A stretch of DNA of 64,000 bases from positions 1-64,000 of the forward strand of contig JBGCFI010000046.1 in NCBI GenBank assembly GCA_045106855.1. Direction: 5' to 3'. Position numbers and translations under genes: made by a program. Source of the stretch: Granulosicoccus sp045106855 (GTDB lineage Bacteria > Pseudomonadota > Gammaproteobacteria > Granulosicoccales > Granulosicoccaceae). This document shows, piece by piece, positions 52,985-61,954 of this stretch (its first letter is position 1; every line of letters begins with the position of its first letter). The notes beneath the pieces were generated by a model. That model saw only the letters and a program-made list of their open reading frames with translations, made no database searches and was not told the origin of the DNA.

Positions 52985-53479
52985 TCAGTGTCTGAACAAT
53001 TCAAGTTTATCGCTGACCAGATTTCGCGCCATGACGATGGCATCCTCGCGACCATTGGCAGAATCGTAGTAACCCTTGCGCATTCCGATTTCGTTGAAAC
53101 CAGAACGCTCATACAGGTCCACGGCGCGGGGATTTGAAGGTCTAACCTCGAGAAATACAATATTTGCCTGACGTTGTCGCGCCAGCTGTACCAGATGCTC
53201 AAGCAGAAGCCTGGCAAAACCCTGCTTCTGATAGGGCTTATCGATACACAGATTCAGGATATGCGCCTCATCAGCTGCCACTTGCATGATGCCGTAACCA
53301 ATCATTTCGCTCTCGAGTACCACCATCTGACACAGATATCCGGCTTTGAGGCAGTCCCGGAAAATTCCGTCGCTCCAGGGGAAATCGTAATTTCGCCTCT
53401 CCATGGTACCCACCAAAGCGACTTGCCGAACAGAGATGGGTTCGAACGAAATTTCAGCACCTATGGGTTGGCTGCTCAC
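52985..53479 (-). CDS. rimI: Ribosomal protein S18 alanine N-acetyltransferase RimI
   Basis: A 164-residue GNAT acetyltransferase. FPWSDGIFRDCL near the start, the acetyl-CoA loop PYQKQGFARLLLEHL (Q/R-x-x-G-x-G/A pattern), LEVRPSNPRAVDLYERSGF and RKGYYDSANGREDAIVM are the RimI signature. It acetylates the N-terminus of ribosomal protein S18. Start is GTG at 53479. It lies 58 nt after the HolD-like gene and before prfC, the gene order known from E. coli. Confidence 0.92.
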   Translation of the reverse strand: MSSQPIGAEISFEPISVRQVALVGTMERRNYDFPWSDGIFRDCLKAGYLCQMVVLESEMIGYGIMQVAADEAHILNLCIDKPYQKQGFARLLLEHLVQLARQRQANIVFLEVRPSNPRAVDLYERSGFNEIGMRKGYYDSANGREDAIVMARNLVSDKLELFRH

Positions 53480-53537
53480 GAGTCAGAAGCTGCCCGGACG
53501 TTTGCCGGGCGGCGTGGGTTCGTGATGACCTGATCAG

Positions 53538-54209
53538 TCACCCCAACACCTGCTGCATGGCTTTGAGCGCTTCCCATGCCTCGCGCTTCAGTGCAGGATT
53601 CGCCAACAGTAGATCAGGATGAGGCACTCGCCAGAAAGGAACTGAAGATGAAGGCAATACAGATTTTCCCGGCTCACCAGCAACAGCGCTCGGGCCCCAC
53701 AGTGGATCCAGCACCAGAACCACCCGGCACTGTGGAGTTACTACATCCTCAAGGTAGAGTATTGCCTTGCTATCCTGCACTTGGGTGGACAACTGAGTGG
53801 GCATGGCGCACTGCCTGAATCCGGTTCGCTGAACATCGATGGCGCGCATCATCAGATCGAACAGTTGGGCAGATTCCCGGGAAAGTGGCAACTGACTGGA
53901 CTCTTGAGTGTGCACACAGACGACCAACAAAGATGCTTGTTCAGAACCAATACTGCTTGTCTGAGTGCCTTTGTACATCAATCGTGTCAGGGGTTGCCTG
54001 ACAAGCCATTGCGAAAGTTGATCGATTGCCGCGGGTATAGCAACACCCGAAGGTTCAGTCGACCGGTCTGGACTACCCTGCGCTTGCCTCAATGCGTTAT
54101 CAGGTGCTTGAGGTGCAAGCTGTTGCTCAACTTCGGGACTTTCACCACTGACCCATGCAACCAGCCCCATGGCCTCCAGACAATGTAGCTGCCTTGCCGT
54201 GTAACTCAT
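53538..54209 (-). CDS. HolD-like protein (DNA polymerase III psi subunit candidate)
   Basis: A 223-residue protein I assign to the psi family from three signs. The N-terminus YTARQLHCLEAMGLVAWVS resembles the chi-binding start of E. coli psi (a Q-LQ-x-LGI-x-x-W pattern). The C-terminus FWRVPHPDLLLANPALKREAWEALKAM resembles the L-x-x-NP-x-x-(K/R)-x-x-W helix that psi shares with the uracil-DNA glycosylase fold. And it lies directly before rimI, as holD does in E. coli. It is longer than E. coli psi (137) because of a Ser/Gln-rich middle. ATG at 54209 is used; a GTG at 54233 is possible. If right, it bridges the clamp loader and SSB through chi. A glycosylase-fold relative is the alternative. 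Confidence 0.6.
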   Translation of the reverse strand: MSYTARQLHCLEAMGLVAWVSGESPEVEQQLAPQAPDNALRQAQGSPDRSTEPSGVAIPAAIDQLSQWLVRQPLTRLMYKGTQTSSIGSEQASLLVVCVHTQESSQLPLSRESAQLFDLMMRAIDVQRTGFRQCAMPTQLSTQVQDSKAILYLEDVVTPQCRVVLVLDPLWGPSAVAGEPGKSVLPSSSVPFWRVPHPDLLLANPALKREAWEALKAMQQVLG

Positions 54210-54281
54210 CTTGATTGCACGCCCCACAACCACACACCGCTTGCGTCAGCAGCGACAATAGAAACCGGCTTTATCATCGAT

Positions 54282-55040
54282 TCACACACCGCGATTGCGT
54301 TTACGGTATAGCCTGAACAAGTAGTAGACCGGTCCGGACAACCCATAGATGACGGATGCAATTAAAATCATTTTTGGCGGGTCAACTGCCGTGATCACAA
54401 ACAACAACAGCAAGCCCAGCAACATGGCGAAAGGCACTTTACGGTTGTCACCCAGATCTTTAAAGCTGTAATAAGTGAAAGTGCTAACCATGGCAATTCC
54501 ACTGAACAAGGTCAGTAACGCAACCAGAATGACGACGTCGGAACCTTCGACGCCTAAGCCACTCGCTACCCAGACGAAGCTTGCCAGAATAGCCGCAGCA
54601 GAAGGACACGCCAACCCCTGGAAAAATCGTTTATCAGCGGTGCCAACAGCCACATTGAAACGGGCCAGACGCAGACCGCAGCAGGCTGTATAGACAAACG
54701 CTATGACCAGGCCCAACTGCCCAAAGTGCGCCTCTTTCAGGTCGGACAAAGACCAGGTATACATCAGGAATGCCGGGGCCATGCCGAAGGAAATCATGTC
54801 GGCCATGCTGTCGTATTCGGCACCGAAAGCCGTTGCTGTGTTGGTCATTCTGGCAACCCGGCCGTCAAACCCGTCCAGCACCATGGCAACAATAATCGCC
54901 ATACCGGCAGCGCCATAGCTTGCGTTGTATGCCAGAATAATACTGTAGAACCCGGCGAACAGAGCGCTGGTCGTGAACAGGTTGGGCAGCAGATAGATGC
55001 CGCGCGAACGCCGTTTTTGCTCTGACTTGGGGCTTGCCAT
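54282..55040 (-). CDS. pssA: CDP-diacylglycerol-serine O-phosphatidyltransferase
   Basis: A 252-residue polytopic membrane enzyme of the CDP-alcohol phosphatidyltransferase family. The catalytic motif D-G-x2-A-R-x8-G-x3-D-x3-D is seen as DGRVARMTNTATAFGAEYDSMAD (about 58-80). About six to eight membrane helices follow, and it ends in a short basic tail (LYRKRNRGV). The GIYLLPNLFTTSALFAGFYSI opening is the short type II PssA found in most bacteria, unlike the peripheral E. coli enzyme. It makes phosphatidylserine, the precursor of phosphatidylethanolamine. ATG at 55040, 116 nt after ilvH. Confidence 0.92.
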   Translation of the reverse strand: MASPKSEQKRRSRGIYLLPNLFTTSALFAGFYSIILAYNASYGAAGMAIIVAMVLDGFDGRVARMTNTATAFGAEYDSMADMISFGMAPAFLMYTWSLSDLKEAHFGQLGLVIAFVYTACCGLRLARFNVAVGTADKRFFQGLACPSAAAILASFVWVASGLGVEGSDVVILVALLTLFSGIAMVSTFTYYSFKDLGDNRKVPFAMLLGLLLLFVITAVDPPKMILIASVIYGLSGPVYYLFRLYRKRNRGV

Positions 55041-55106
55041 GGTGGTATCTCTAGTGTTACCGCGTATCTGTCTAGTCTACCGTTAGTTTGACCTCACAAA
55101 TAGCTT

Positions 55107-55137
55107 ACCGCTGGAGGAATAACCATATCCCAGCGGT
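55107..55137 (-). terminator. Possible hairpin between ilvH and pssA
   Basis: ACCGCTGG at 55107-55114 pairs with CCAGCGGT at 55130-55137, an 8-bp stem with a 15-nt loop, 20 nt beyond the ilvH stop. No U-run follows, so it may be a processing or weak termination site between ilvIH and pssA. Confidence 0.35.
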
Positions 55138-55156
55138 TTCGCTGTTTCATAAAATC

Positions 55157-55651
55157 CTAGGCCTTCAAGCTCTTGTCGCCCCGGGCAACACCAGTGGTCC
55201 CGGACCGGACTACTTCGATGACGTTGTCACGGCCCACGGCATCCAGAAATGCGTTGATTTTGCGATCATCACCGGTCAGCTCGATAACGTAACTTGTCTC
55301 AGTGACATCCAGAATACTACCTCTGAAGATATCCGAAAGACGTTTCAGTTCTTCACGAGCTCCATCGACCGCCCGGACCTTAAGCAACATGATCTCGCGT
55401 TCGATGAAATTGACTTCGGTCAGGTCGGTTAGTCGTACAACGTCAATAAGCTTGTTCAACTGCTTGATTATCTGCTCTACAGTCTGCTCAGTGCCAATAG
55501 AGACAATGGTCATGCGCGACAACGTCGGATCATGGGTAGCAGCAACCGTGAGTGACTCGATATTGTAGCCACGAGCACTGAAAAGCCCGGACACCCTGGA
55601 TAGAGCACCCGATTCGTTCTCAAGCAGAACAGATATGACATGCCTTCTCAT
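55157..55651 (-). CDS. ilvH: Acetolactate synthase small (regulatory) subunit
   Basis: A 164-residue IlvH with the N-terminal ACT domain (RRHVISVLLENESGALSRVSGLFSARGYNIESLTVA, the valine-binding site) and the usual C-terminal domain (TGDDRKINAFLDAVG). It activates the large subunit and gives feedback inhibition by valine. Its ATG overlaps the ilvI stop by one base (TGATG), coupling the two. Confidence 0.95.
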   Translation of the reverse strand: MRRHVISVLLENESGALSRVSGLFSARGYNIESLTVAATHDPTLSRMTIVSIGTEQTVEQIIKQLNKLIDVVRLTDLTEVNFIEREIMLLKVRAVDGAREELKRLSDIFRGSILDVTETSYVIELTGDDRKINAFLDAVGRDNVIEVVRSGTTGVARGDKSLKA

Positions 55652-57369
55652 CAGGCAAGCTCCCTGGCAGGATTGAGACGCATTTCGTGGTGCCCTTTTC
55701 CGGCTTCAATCATCGGATAAACGTTTTCGGATTGATCGGTCTGGAAATCCATAAAGACTAATCGGTCTTTCATGGCGAACGCCTCCTCCATGGCACCATC
55801 CACGTCGGCTGGATTCTCGATACGCATACCCACATGCCCATAGCTTTCTGTGAGTTTGACAAAATCGGGCAATGCATCCATGTAAGAGTGCGAGTAGCGT
55901 TTTTCGTAGTTGAATTCCTGCCACTGCCGAACCATACCCATGTAACGATTATTGAGACAGATGATTTTAATAGGCGTGTTGTATTGTAAACACGTCGAAA
56001 GCTCCTGGATGCACATCTGGACGCTGGCCTCACCAGTGACGCAGGCAACCATCTCATCGGGAAACGCAAGTTGCACCCCGATAGCTGCTGGCAGACCAAA
56101 CCCCATCGTACCCAAACCACCGGAATTGATCCAGCGCCGTGGCTTGTCGAATCCGTAAAATTGCGCAGCCCACATCTGATGTTGTCCAACGTCAGATGTA
56201 ATGTAGGCGTCGCCTTTGGTTGTTCTCCATAAGGATTCCACCACTGACTGCGGCTTTATCAGCTTATCGCCTTGCGAATAAGCCAGGCAGTTGGTGCCCG
56301 ACCATTGTTTGATGGTTGCCCACCACGCAGCGATATCCGCCGGATCTGCACGCTTGTCAGTCTCTCTGATTAGCGCATTCATGGCTTCGAGCACCTGGAC
56401 AACGTTGCCCACAATAGGCACGTCTACAGTCACGTTCTTGGATATCGAGGCAGGATCCACGTCCACATGAACGATTTTGGCGTGTGGGCAAAAGCTTTCA
56501 ATTTCACCGGTGACTCGATCATCGAATCTTGCTCCGATAGCGATAAGCACATCGCAGTCGTGCATGGCCATATTAGCTTCGTAAGTGCCATGCATGCCAA
56601 GCATACCGAGATTCAATTTGTTGGATGCCGGAAAAGCACCCAGGCCCATAAGCGTCTGTGTAATGGGGTAGCCCAGCATCTCTGTGAACTCGGTAAGTTG
56701 AGAGGCTGCATCACCCAGTACACACCCGCCACCGGAGTAGATCATGGGTCGCTTGGCTGAAAGAATCAGATCAACAGCTTTTCTTATCTGCCCCGGATGA
56801 CCTTGCTCGGCAGGACTGTAAGAACGCATGTTCACTGTTTTGGGGTATTCGAAGGGTACTTTGATACCTGGCGTTGTGAAGTCCTTCGGGATATCGACCA
56901 CAACAGGCCCCGGCCTTCCGGTGGTTGCCACATGAAAGGCTTTTTTCATGGTTTCCGCAAAATTCTCAAGCGAGTCGACGAGGAAGTTATGTTTAACGCA
57001 CGGCCGAGTGATTCCGATGCAATCAACTTCCTGAAACGCATCACTTCCAATGAACCGGCTTTGTACCTGACCGGAAATGACGATCATGGGAATGGAATCC
57101 ATGAATGCAGTTGCAATGCCTGTTACAGCATTAGTAGCTCCGGGTCCAGATGTGACCAGGACAACACCGGGTTTGCCAGTGGCACGCGCATAACCGTCTG
57201 CTGCGTGTGTCGCCCCCTGCTCATGACGCACCAGAATATGCTTTACCGAATTCTGCTCGTATAGCGCATCGTAAATGTGTAGGACAGCACCGCCCGGATA
57301 ACCGAATATAAATTCGACTCCCTCCTCTTTGAGCGATTCAATAAGTACTTCACCACCTGATAACTCCAC
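55651..57369 (-). CDS. ilvI: Acetolactate synthase large subunit
   Basis: A 572-residue thiamine-diphosphate enzyme (E. coli IlvI 574). The catalytic Glu lies in LVRHEQGATHAADGYARATG; the ThDP motif reads TGEASVQMCIQELSTC and LNNRYMGMVRQW, with Glu in place of the usual Asp in GDGS, a variant I know from many proteobacterial IlvI proteins. It condenses pyruvate to acetolactate (or with 2-oxobutyrate) for branched-chain amino acids. The frame runs upstream to 57543, but homology starts at VELSGGEVLIESL, a GTG at 57369 with AGAGG 8 nt upstream, so that start is taken. Operon with ilvH. Confidence 0.94.
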   Translation of the reverse strand: MELSGGEVLIESLKEEGVEFIFGYPGGAVLHIYDALYEQNSVKHILVRHEQGATHAADGYARATGKPGVVLVTSGPGATNAVTGIATAFMDSIPMIVISGQVQSRFIGSDAFQEVDCIGITRPCVKHNFLVDSLENFAETMKKAFHVATTGRPGPVVVDIPKDFTTPGIKVPFEYPKTVNMRSYSPAEQGHPGQIRKAVDLILSAKRPMIYSGGGCVLGDAASQLTEFTEMLGYPITQTLMGLGAFPASNKLNLGMLGMHGTYEANMAMHDCDVLIAIGARFDDRVTGEIESFCPHAKIVHVDVDPASISKNVTVDVPIVGNVVQVLEAMNALIRETDKRADPADIAAWWATIKQWSGTNCLAYSQGDKLIKPQSVVESLWRTTKGDAYITSDVGQHQMWAAQFYGFDKPRRWINSGGLGTMGFGLPAAIGVQLAFPDEMVACVTGEASVQMCIQELSTCLQYNTPIKIICLNNRYMGMVRQWQEFNYEKRYSHSYMDALPDFVKLTESYGHVGMRIENPADVDGAMEEAFAMKDRLVFMDFQTDQSENVYPMIEAGKGHHEMRLNPARELA

Positions 57370-58239
57370 CGATAAATCCTCTGTATTGATCCCACAAAAA
57401 CTTGTTTTTCGGAAATTACGCAACGGCGAGATCCCCGGAATGTTGTTCTTGTACGAATGTATTGTGTATCTGAATATTAAACTGTCATGCACCTGAGGCA
57501 GGCTCCACCAACTGCAACAGGCTATGACCAGGGCAGCTTGCACCAGATCAAAAGCTAAAGCGGGCAGTTAGCGCAGCTACTACAATGCGCATTGCGAACG
57601 TCTTGAGAGGCGGCAAGCAGCGTAACGGTCGGTACATCTTTTTTGGCGGTGGTGGGTAGACCGCCTGATCACTTACTGCGAGAGGTAGAACGCGAAAGTG
57701 ACAAACCTGCTAGCTGGCCGGATTGTGTCAAACCTCCAGACGCTTCCAGTATAGCCTCTTGTCACGTATAACGGGAGTCGTAGGGTTGTGCCTTTGCAAC
57801 TAAATGCCCTTGAAAAACTCTCACGAGATGAACAATGAGTAATAGAGATGCACAGATCAATCAGCACAGGACAGCTCATTGCTTGCCGATGCTGAACCAA
57901 GACACGGGATTTACGCCTTTTTATGGCGCTCAAAGGCTTGAAAACTGTGACTTCGATACCCTTTACGTTACATCTGCTGTAACAATTCTGACTGCTTCAC
58001 AGAAAATTTAACCCACTACTTCAGCCTTCAAGGACTCGGAAGGTCACATAATTGGCGGATCCAGCCGATAAGAGACAGAGTAGATAGAACAAATCATCAG
58101 CGATAGTCTCAATAAAATCACCCCTTTTCCCAAGTCCGAAAGCGTATTTGCCTTGAACAAGCTAGCCAGACATTGCAAGACTATCCAAACTGTTAAGCGG
58201 TTTTGCGAGCGCGTGTGGGCTTTGCACATGGCATTCGGC
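57370..58239. other. Long divergent intergenic region between ilvI and bepA-like gene
   Basis: About 870 nt without a convincing gene. Open frames here have no family features. The region must hold the ilvIH promoter and leader. On the minus strand a 14-codon frame at 57548-57592 could encode a leader peptide (MRIVVAALTARFSF), but I found no clear attenuator hairpin after it. The right end holds the promoter of the protease gene. Confidence 0.5.
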
Positions 58240-59700
58240 ATGAATGCAACCAGACATATGCGCAGACTATCCAGTCAAGTAAGCGTCTTCATACTAGGGG
58301 CGGTAATGAGCCTGGCTGTCTTTAGCGTACATGCCCAACAGAATCTACCCAGTATGGGTGAGCCTGCGGACACAGCCCTCTCACCAGTGGAAGAGCGGTT
58401 GCTTGGAGCGCAGTTCATGCGTCAGATCAGGGCAAGCCTGCCACTAGTACGCGACGTACAGATAACCGAATACATTCAGAATCTGGGAAATCGCCTCGTT
58501 CTCGGTACTGGAAAAGCCGATGTCGATAACTTTACGTTTTTTGTGATTGACGATCCTCAGATCAATGCGTTTGCGATTCCCGGAGGCTACGTCGGCATAA
58601 ATTCCGGCCTTATTGCAGCTATGCAGCACGAGGAGCAACTGGCCAGCGTAGTTGCTCATGAAATTGCCCACGTGACTCAACGACATCACGCCCGCGCTTT
58701 CGCCACGGGAAATAAAGCCTCTCTTAGCGCAGCCGCTGCGGTGCTTGCTGCGATCATTATAGGACAAGCGTCTCCTCAGGCAGGACAGGCGGCTCTAGCC
58801 GCAGGCCTCGCTGCCAGCCAGCAATCGGCTATCAACTTTACCCGCGGCAATGAGGTGGAAGCAGACCGGATCGGTATCGAAATTCTGGCTAACGCCGATT
58901 ACGACGCTCGGGCCATGGCGGAGTCGTTCAACATACTTCGACGCAAGAATTCACTCAACACATCAAACCGCGCTCTGGAATATCTGCGTACACACCCGCT
59001 TGATAACAACAGAATTGCTGAGGCCGCTGATCGTGCCAGCACCAAACCGGTCAAACCGAGAGTGAATTCTGTGGAGTTCAAGCTGTTTAAAGCCCGGCTG
59101 GCGGTACTGACTTCAACTGATCCTGCAAAGACTCTGCGACTGTTCAAGTCCCAGTACGAGCGCCGCCCCAATGCTCAAAGTGCTTATGCGCTGGCGTTGA
59201 AATCACGATTGGATAACGACAACTCAGAAGCTGCACGCTACCTGGAAACGCTTGACTCGCTTGTATCAACCAGTCCCACCGTGGAATTGCTTAGAGCGGA
59301 TGTCGAAAACGCCAGTGACCACGTAGCTATCGATAAGCGACTAGCAGCATTATCCGATCTGTATCCTGATCGATACTCTATTGTAGAGAAGCGACTTGAC
59401 ACCCTGATACGTTCGCGGCAACTTACAGACGCATTAAAAGTAGCGACCCGTTATACACGCAGTACCCTGAATCCTAACCCGTTAGCGTGGCGACAGCTTG
59501 CCGGCATTCAACAACAACTGGATGATAATGCCGGCAGCCACGAATCACTGGCGCGATACTTCGAAGCACTGGATGAACTTTCAAGAGCGCAAGGGCAGAT
59601 TGAGCTTGCACTGCGGGAAGTTGCTGAAGGCTCACAAGATGAAATTCGTTTATCAGCAAGCCTCAAGGAGCTGAAGAACAAGGCAGCCAGATTACGATAA
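58240..59700 (+). CDS. bepA: Periplasmic M48 metalloprotease with TPR tail, BepA-like
   Basis: A 486-residue protein, nearly the length of E. coli BepA (487). Signal peptide near residues 7-32 (RRLSSQVSVFILGAVMSLAVFSVHA|QQ). The M48 protease domain has the zinc motif HEIAH at His140-His144 and the third ligand Glu207 in EVEADRIG. The second half is helical TPR repeats (about 290-480). BepA degrades stalled LptD and other outer-membrane proteins and helps their assembly. The start is uncertain: in-frame ATG codons at 58228, 58240 and 58258 and a TTG at 58153 exist; 58240 or 58258 give the cleanest signal peptide. Confidence 0.85.
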   Translation: MNATRHMRRLSSQVSVFILGAVMSLAVFSVHAQQNLPSMGEPADTALSPVEERLLGAQFMRQIRASLPLVRDVQITEYIQNLGNRLVLGTGKADVDNFTFFVIDDPQINAFAIPGGYVGINSGLIAAMQHEEQLASVVAHEIAHVTQRHHARAFATGNKASLSAAAAVLAAIIIGQASPQAGQAALAAGLAASQQSAINFTRGNEVEADRIGIEILANADYDARAMAESFNILRRKNSLNTSNRALEYLRTHPLDNNRIAEAADRASTKPVKPRVNSVEFKLFKARLAVLTSTDPAKTLRLFKSQYERRPNAQSAYALALKSRLDNDNSEAARYLETLDSLVSTSPTVELLRADVENASDHVAIDKRLAALSDLYPDRYSIVEKRLDTLIRSRQLTDALKVATRYTRSTLNPNPLAWRQLAGIQQQLDDNAGSHESLARYFEALDELSRAQGQIELALREVAEGSQDEIRLSASLKELKNKAARLR

Positions 59701-59772
59701 ACGGTGTAGTTGTGGCCAAACAGACAATAACAGAAAGCGCAAGCAGCGCATGGCAACATCTGGCAACACAGG

Positions 59773-59814
59773 CGATTCATGAACAGTAGTGATTCTGGAC
59801 ATTGTCATGAATCG
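59773..59814. repeat. 10-bp perfect inverted repeat between convergent genes
   Basis: CGATTCATGA at 59773-59782 and TCATGAATCG at 59805-59814, loop 22 nt, in the 128-nt space between the convergent bepA-like and pckA genes. It could act as a two-way terminator or stabilise mRNA ends, though no T-run follows on either strand. Just before it is a short direct repeat of TGGCAACA. Confidence 0.5.
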
Positions 59815-59828
59815 TCCGTTAGCCGATG

Positions 59829-61460
59829 TCAGATGTTCGTTATCTGGGGTCCTGCGCTAAGCAACTGACGGCCGCGTTCAGTGTCGGTGTACTGCTCAAA
59901 ATTATCAATGAACAACTTTGCCAGCTCACCGGCCTTGGCACTCCACTCGCTCTCTGTGTCATACGTATTTCGCGGGTCTAGTAAATGCGAATCAACGCCA
60001 GATACCTGCATCGGCACTTGTAGATTGAAAACCGGAATGGTGGCGGTCTCAGCCTCGTCGAATTCACCTGCCAGAATCGCATCAATAATTGCACGGGTTG
60101 CCTTGATCGAAATTCGTTTACCCGAGCCGTTCCAGCCAGTGTTGACAAGATAGGCTTTGGCTCCGGAAGCTTGCATTCGTTTAGCAAGCTCATCTGCGTA
60201 CTTGGTAGGGTGGAGACTCAGAAACGCTTTACCAAAACAGGCTGAAAATGTAGGTTGTGGACTTGTGATACCCAGCTCTGTACCTGCAAGCTTTGCCGTA
60301 AATCCGGAAAGAAAGTGATACTGCGTCTGCGCAGTGTCCAGCAACGATACTGCCGGTAATACGCCAAAAGCATCGGCTGTGAGAAAAATCACCCGAGTTG
60401 CGTGTCCCGCTTTGGAAACCGGTTTAACCACATTGTCGATGTGATGAATTGGGTAGGAAACCCGTGCGTTTTCAGTTTTGCTCCCATCATCGTAATCTAC
60501 CGAACCATCGGCTCTGACAACGACATTTTCCAGCAAGGCATCACGACGAATAGCGGCATAAATATCTGGTTCAGCCTCGGCACTCAACCGGATGGTCTTC
60601 GCGTAACACCCACCTTCAAAATTGAATACACCTTCATCATCCCAGCCATGCTCATCATCGCCAATGAGCTTTCTTTTAGGGTCAGTCGACAGTGTTGTCT
60701 TACCAGTCCCGGACAAACCAAAGAACACAGCGGTGTCACCTTTATCTCCCGTATTGGCAGAGCAATGCATTGACGCAATACCTTGCAGAGGCAGGAGAAA
60801 ATTCATGTACGAAAACATGCCTTTCTTCATTTCACCGCCGTACCAACTGCCACCGATCAACTGAACTTTTTCACTAAAGTTAAAGGCGACGAAATTCTCT
60901 GAATTCAAACCCTGCTCTTTCCAATCGGGGTTAACCACTGACGCCGCGTTCATGACTACAAAGTCTGGCTCGAATCCGGCCAGCTCCTGAACGGAAGGTC
61001 GGATAAACATGTTGGTGACAAAGTGAGCCTGCCACGCAACCTCGGTTATGAATCGGACACTCAGGCGCGTATTTTCGTTCGCGCCACAAAAGGCATCGAC
61101 AACGAATAGACGCTTATCGGTCAGGTGATTACCGACTAGTGTTTTCAAACTTGACCAGACCTCTTGAGAGATGGCTTTGTTATCGTTCTCACCCTGCGTT
61201 GACCACCAAAGAACATCCCGCGTTAAGTCATCTTCAACAATGTACTTATCTTTGGGACTGCGACCCGTGAAGGCACCGGTGTCCACGGCAATAGCGCCGC
61301 TTTTTGTCAGCGTGCCTCGCTCAAGCTGTTGAAGATCTTTGCGAGTCTCTTCCTGGAACAGTTGCTCATAGCTTGGGTTATAGACAACTTCGGCAACAGA
61401 AGGAATGCCGTACGGAGAGAGCTCCATTCCGGTTGTCAAGACACGAGCAGTTTGATTCAT
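59829..61460 (-). CDS. pckA: Phosphoenolpyruvate carboxykinase (ATP)
   Basis: A 543-residue ATP-dependent PEPCK. The kinase P-loop is GLSGTGKTTLSTDP, preceded by SWYGGEMKKGMFSYMNFLLP and followed by LIGDDEHGWDDEGVFNFEGGCYAKTI; the substrate region TGRSPKDKYIV is near the N-terminus and the C-terminal NTGWNGSGKRI is present. It turns oxaloacetate and ATP into PEP, CO2 and ADP for gluconeogenesis from acids and fatty acids. ATG at 61460 with GGAGTG 5 nt upstream. The long AT-rich upstream region carries dyads that may be regulatory. Confidence 0.96.
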   Translation of the reverse strand: MNQTARVLTTGMELSPYGIPSVAEVVYNPSYEQLFQEETRKDLQQLERGTLTKSGAIAVDTGAFTGRSPKDKYIVEDDLTRDVLWWSTQGENDNKAISQEVWSSLKTLVGNHLTDKRLFVVDAFCGANENTRLSVRFITEVAWQAHFVTNMFIRPSVQELAGFEPDFVVMNAASVVNPDWKEQGLNSENFVAFNFSEKVQLIGGSWYGGEMKKGMFSYMNFLLPLQGIASMHCSANTGDKGDTAVFFGLSGTGKTTLSTDPKRKLIGDDEHGWDDEGVFNFEGGCYAKTIRLSAEAEPDIYAAIRRDALLENVVVRADGSVDYDDGSKTENARVSYPIHHIDNVVKPVSKAGHATRVIFLTADAFGVLPAVSLLDTAQTQYHFLSGFTAKLAGTELGITSPQPTFSACFGKAFLSLHPTKYADELAKRMQASGAKAYLVNTGWNGSGKRISIKATRAIIDAILAGEFDEAETATIPVFNLQVPMQVSGVDSHLLDPRNTYDTESEWSAKAGELAKLFIDNFEQYTDTERGRQLLSAGPQITNI

Positions 61461-61954
61461 AGTTCACTCCAAAAGATGGGTAGCCCACAAGGTTGGTGAT
61501 GACGTCGTACTCATCAGCGGCATCACGGGCGAGAACTATACTGTAGTCAGACAGATTCAAACACTGCTCTGCTGCACAAAAAGCATTCAAAAACAGTCAC
61601 TTGCGACATAACTACCGGTTTTTTGTAGTTAAATTACAACATAAAGAATAACGTCTATTGCAATATTTACAATAGAAACAGGGGTTGCCGGTGTTGGTTG
61701 ATGATCGAAAAAACGAAACCGGCTATTTTTCGTAATCGAAAGAATTTATTCTTGTAATTTCGTTTCATCTGCCCGGATGAGCACCATTTCACAGAACTCA
61801 TGACAATTGTTCAAAAAAACGAGGGCTATCGCCACCCCAAAACGCGTCCGTTGAAGAACCGCGATTTTTATATCGGGTAGTTGATGAGCGTTAGTGTTTC
61901 AAAAACACCCTGATATCCAGATAGACACAAACTCTTGCGCGGGCACTGCCAGAC
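61461..61954. promoter_or_regulatory. pckA upstream region with AT-rich dyads
   Basis: About 490 nt. Two AT-rich inverted repeats lie 163-214 nt upstream of the pckA start: TTGTA-N7-TACAA at 61623-61639 and TATTG-N9-CAATA at 61656-61674. They look like paired operator sites, but the regulator is unknown. The left end of the region, near 61900, is the 3' side of the calcium-repeat gene; I see no canonical terminator there and no other gene. Confidence 0.4.

Noticed and set aside
55651..57369. Glu instead of Asp in the ThDP-binding GDGS motif of acetolactate synthase as a possible loss of function
   Set aside because: The GE(G/A)S variant is common in proteobacterial IlvI proteins and the rest of the enzyme is intact.
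57673..57933. Minus-strand frame of 86 codons before ilvI
   Set aside because: No motif, poor start context, unusual composition; treated as chance.
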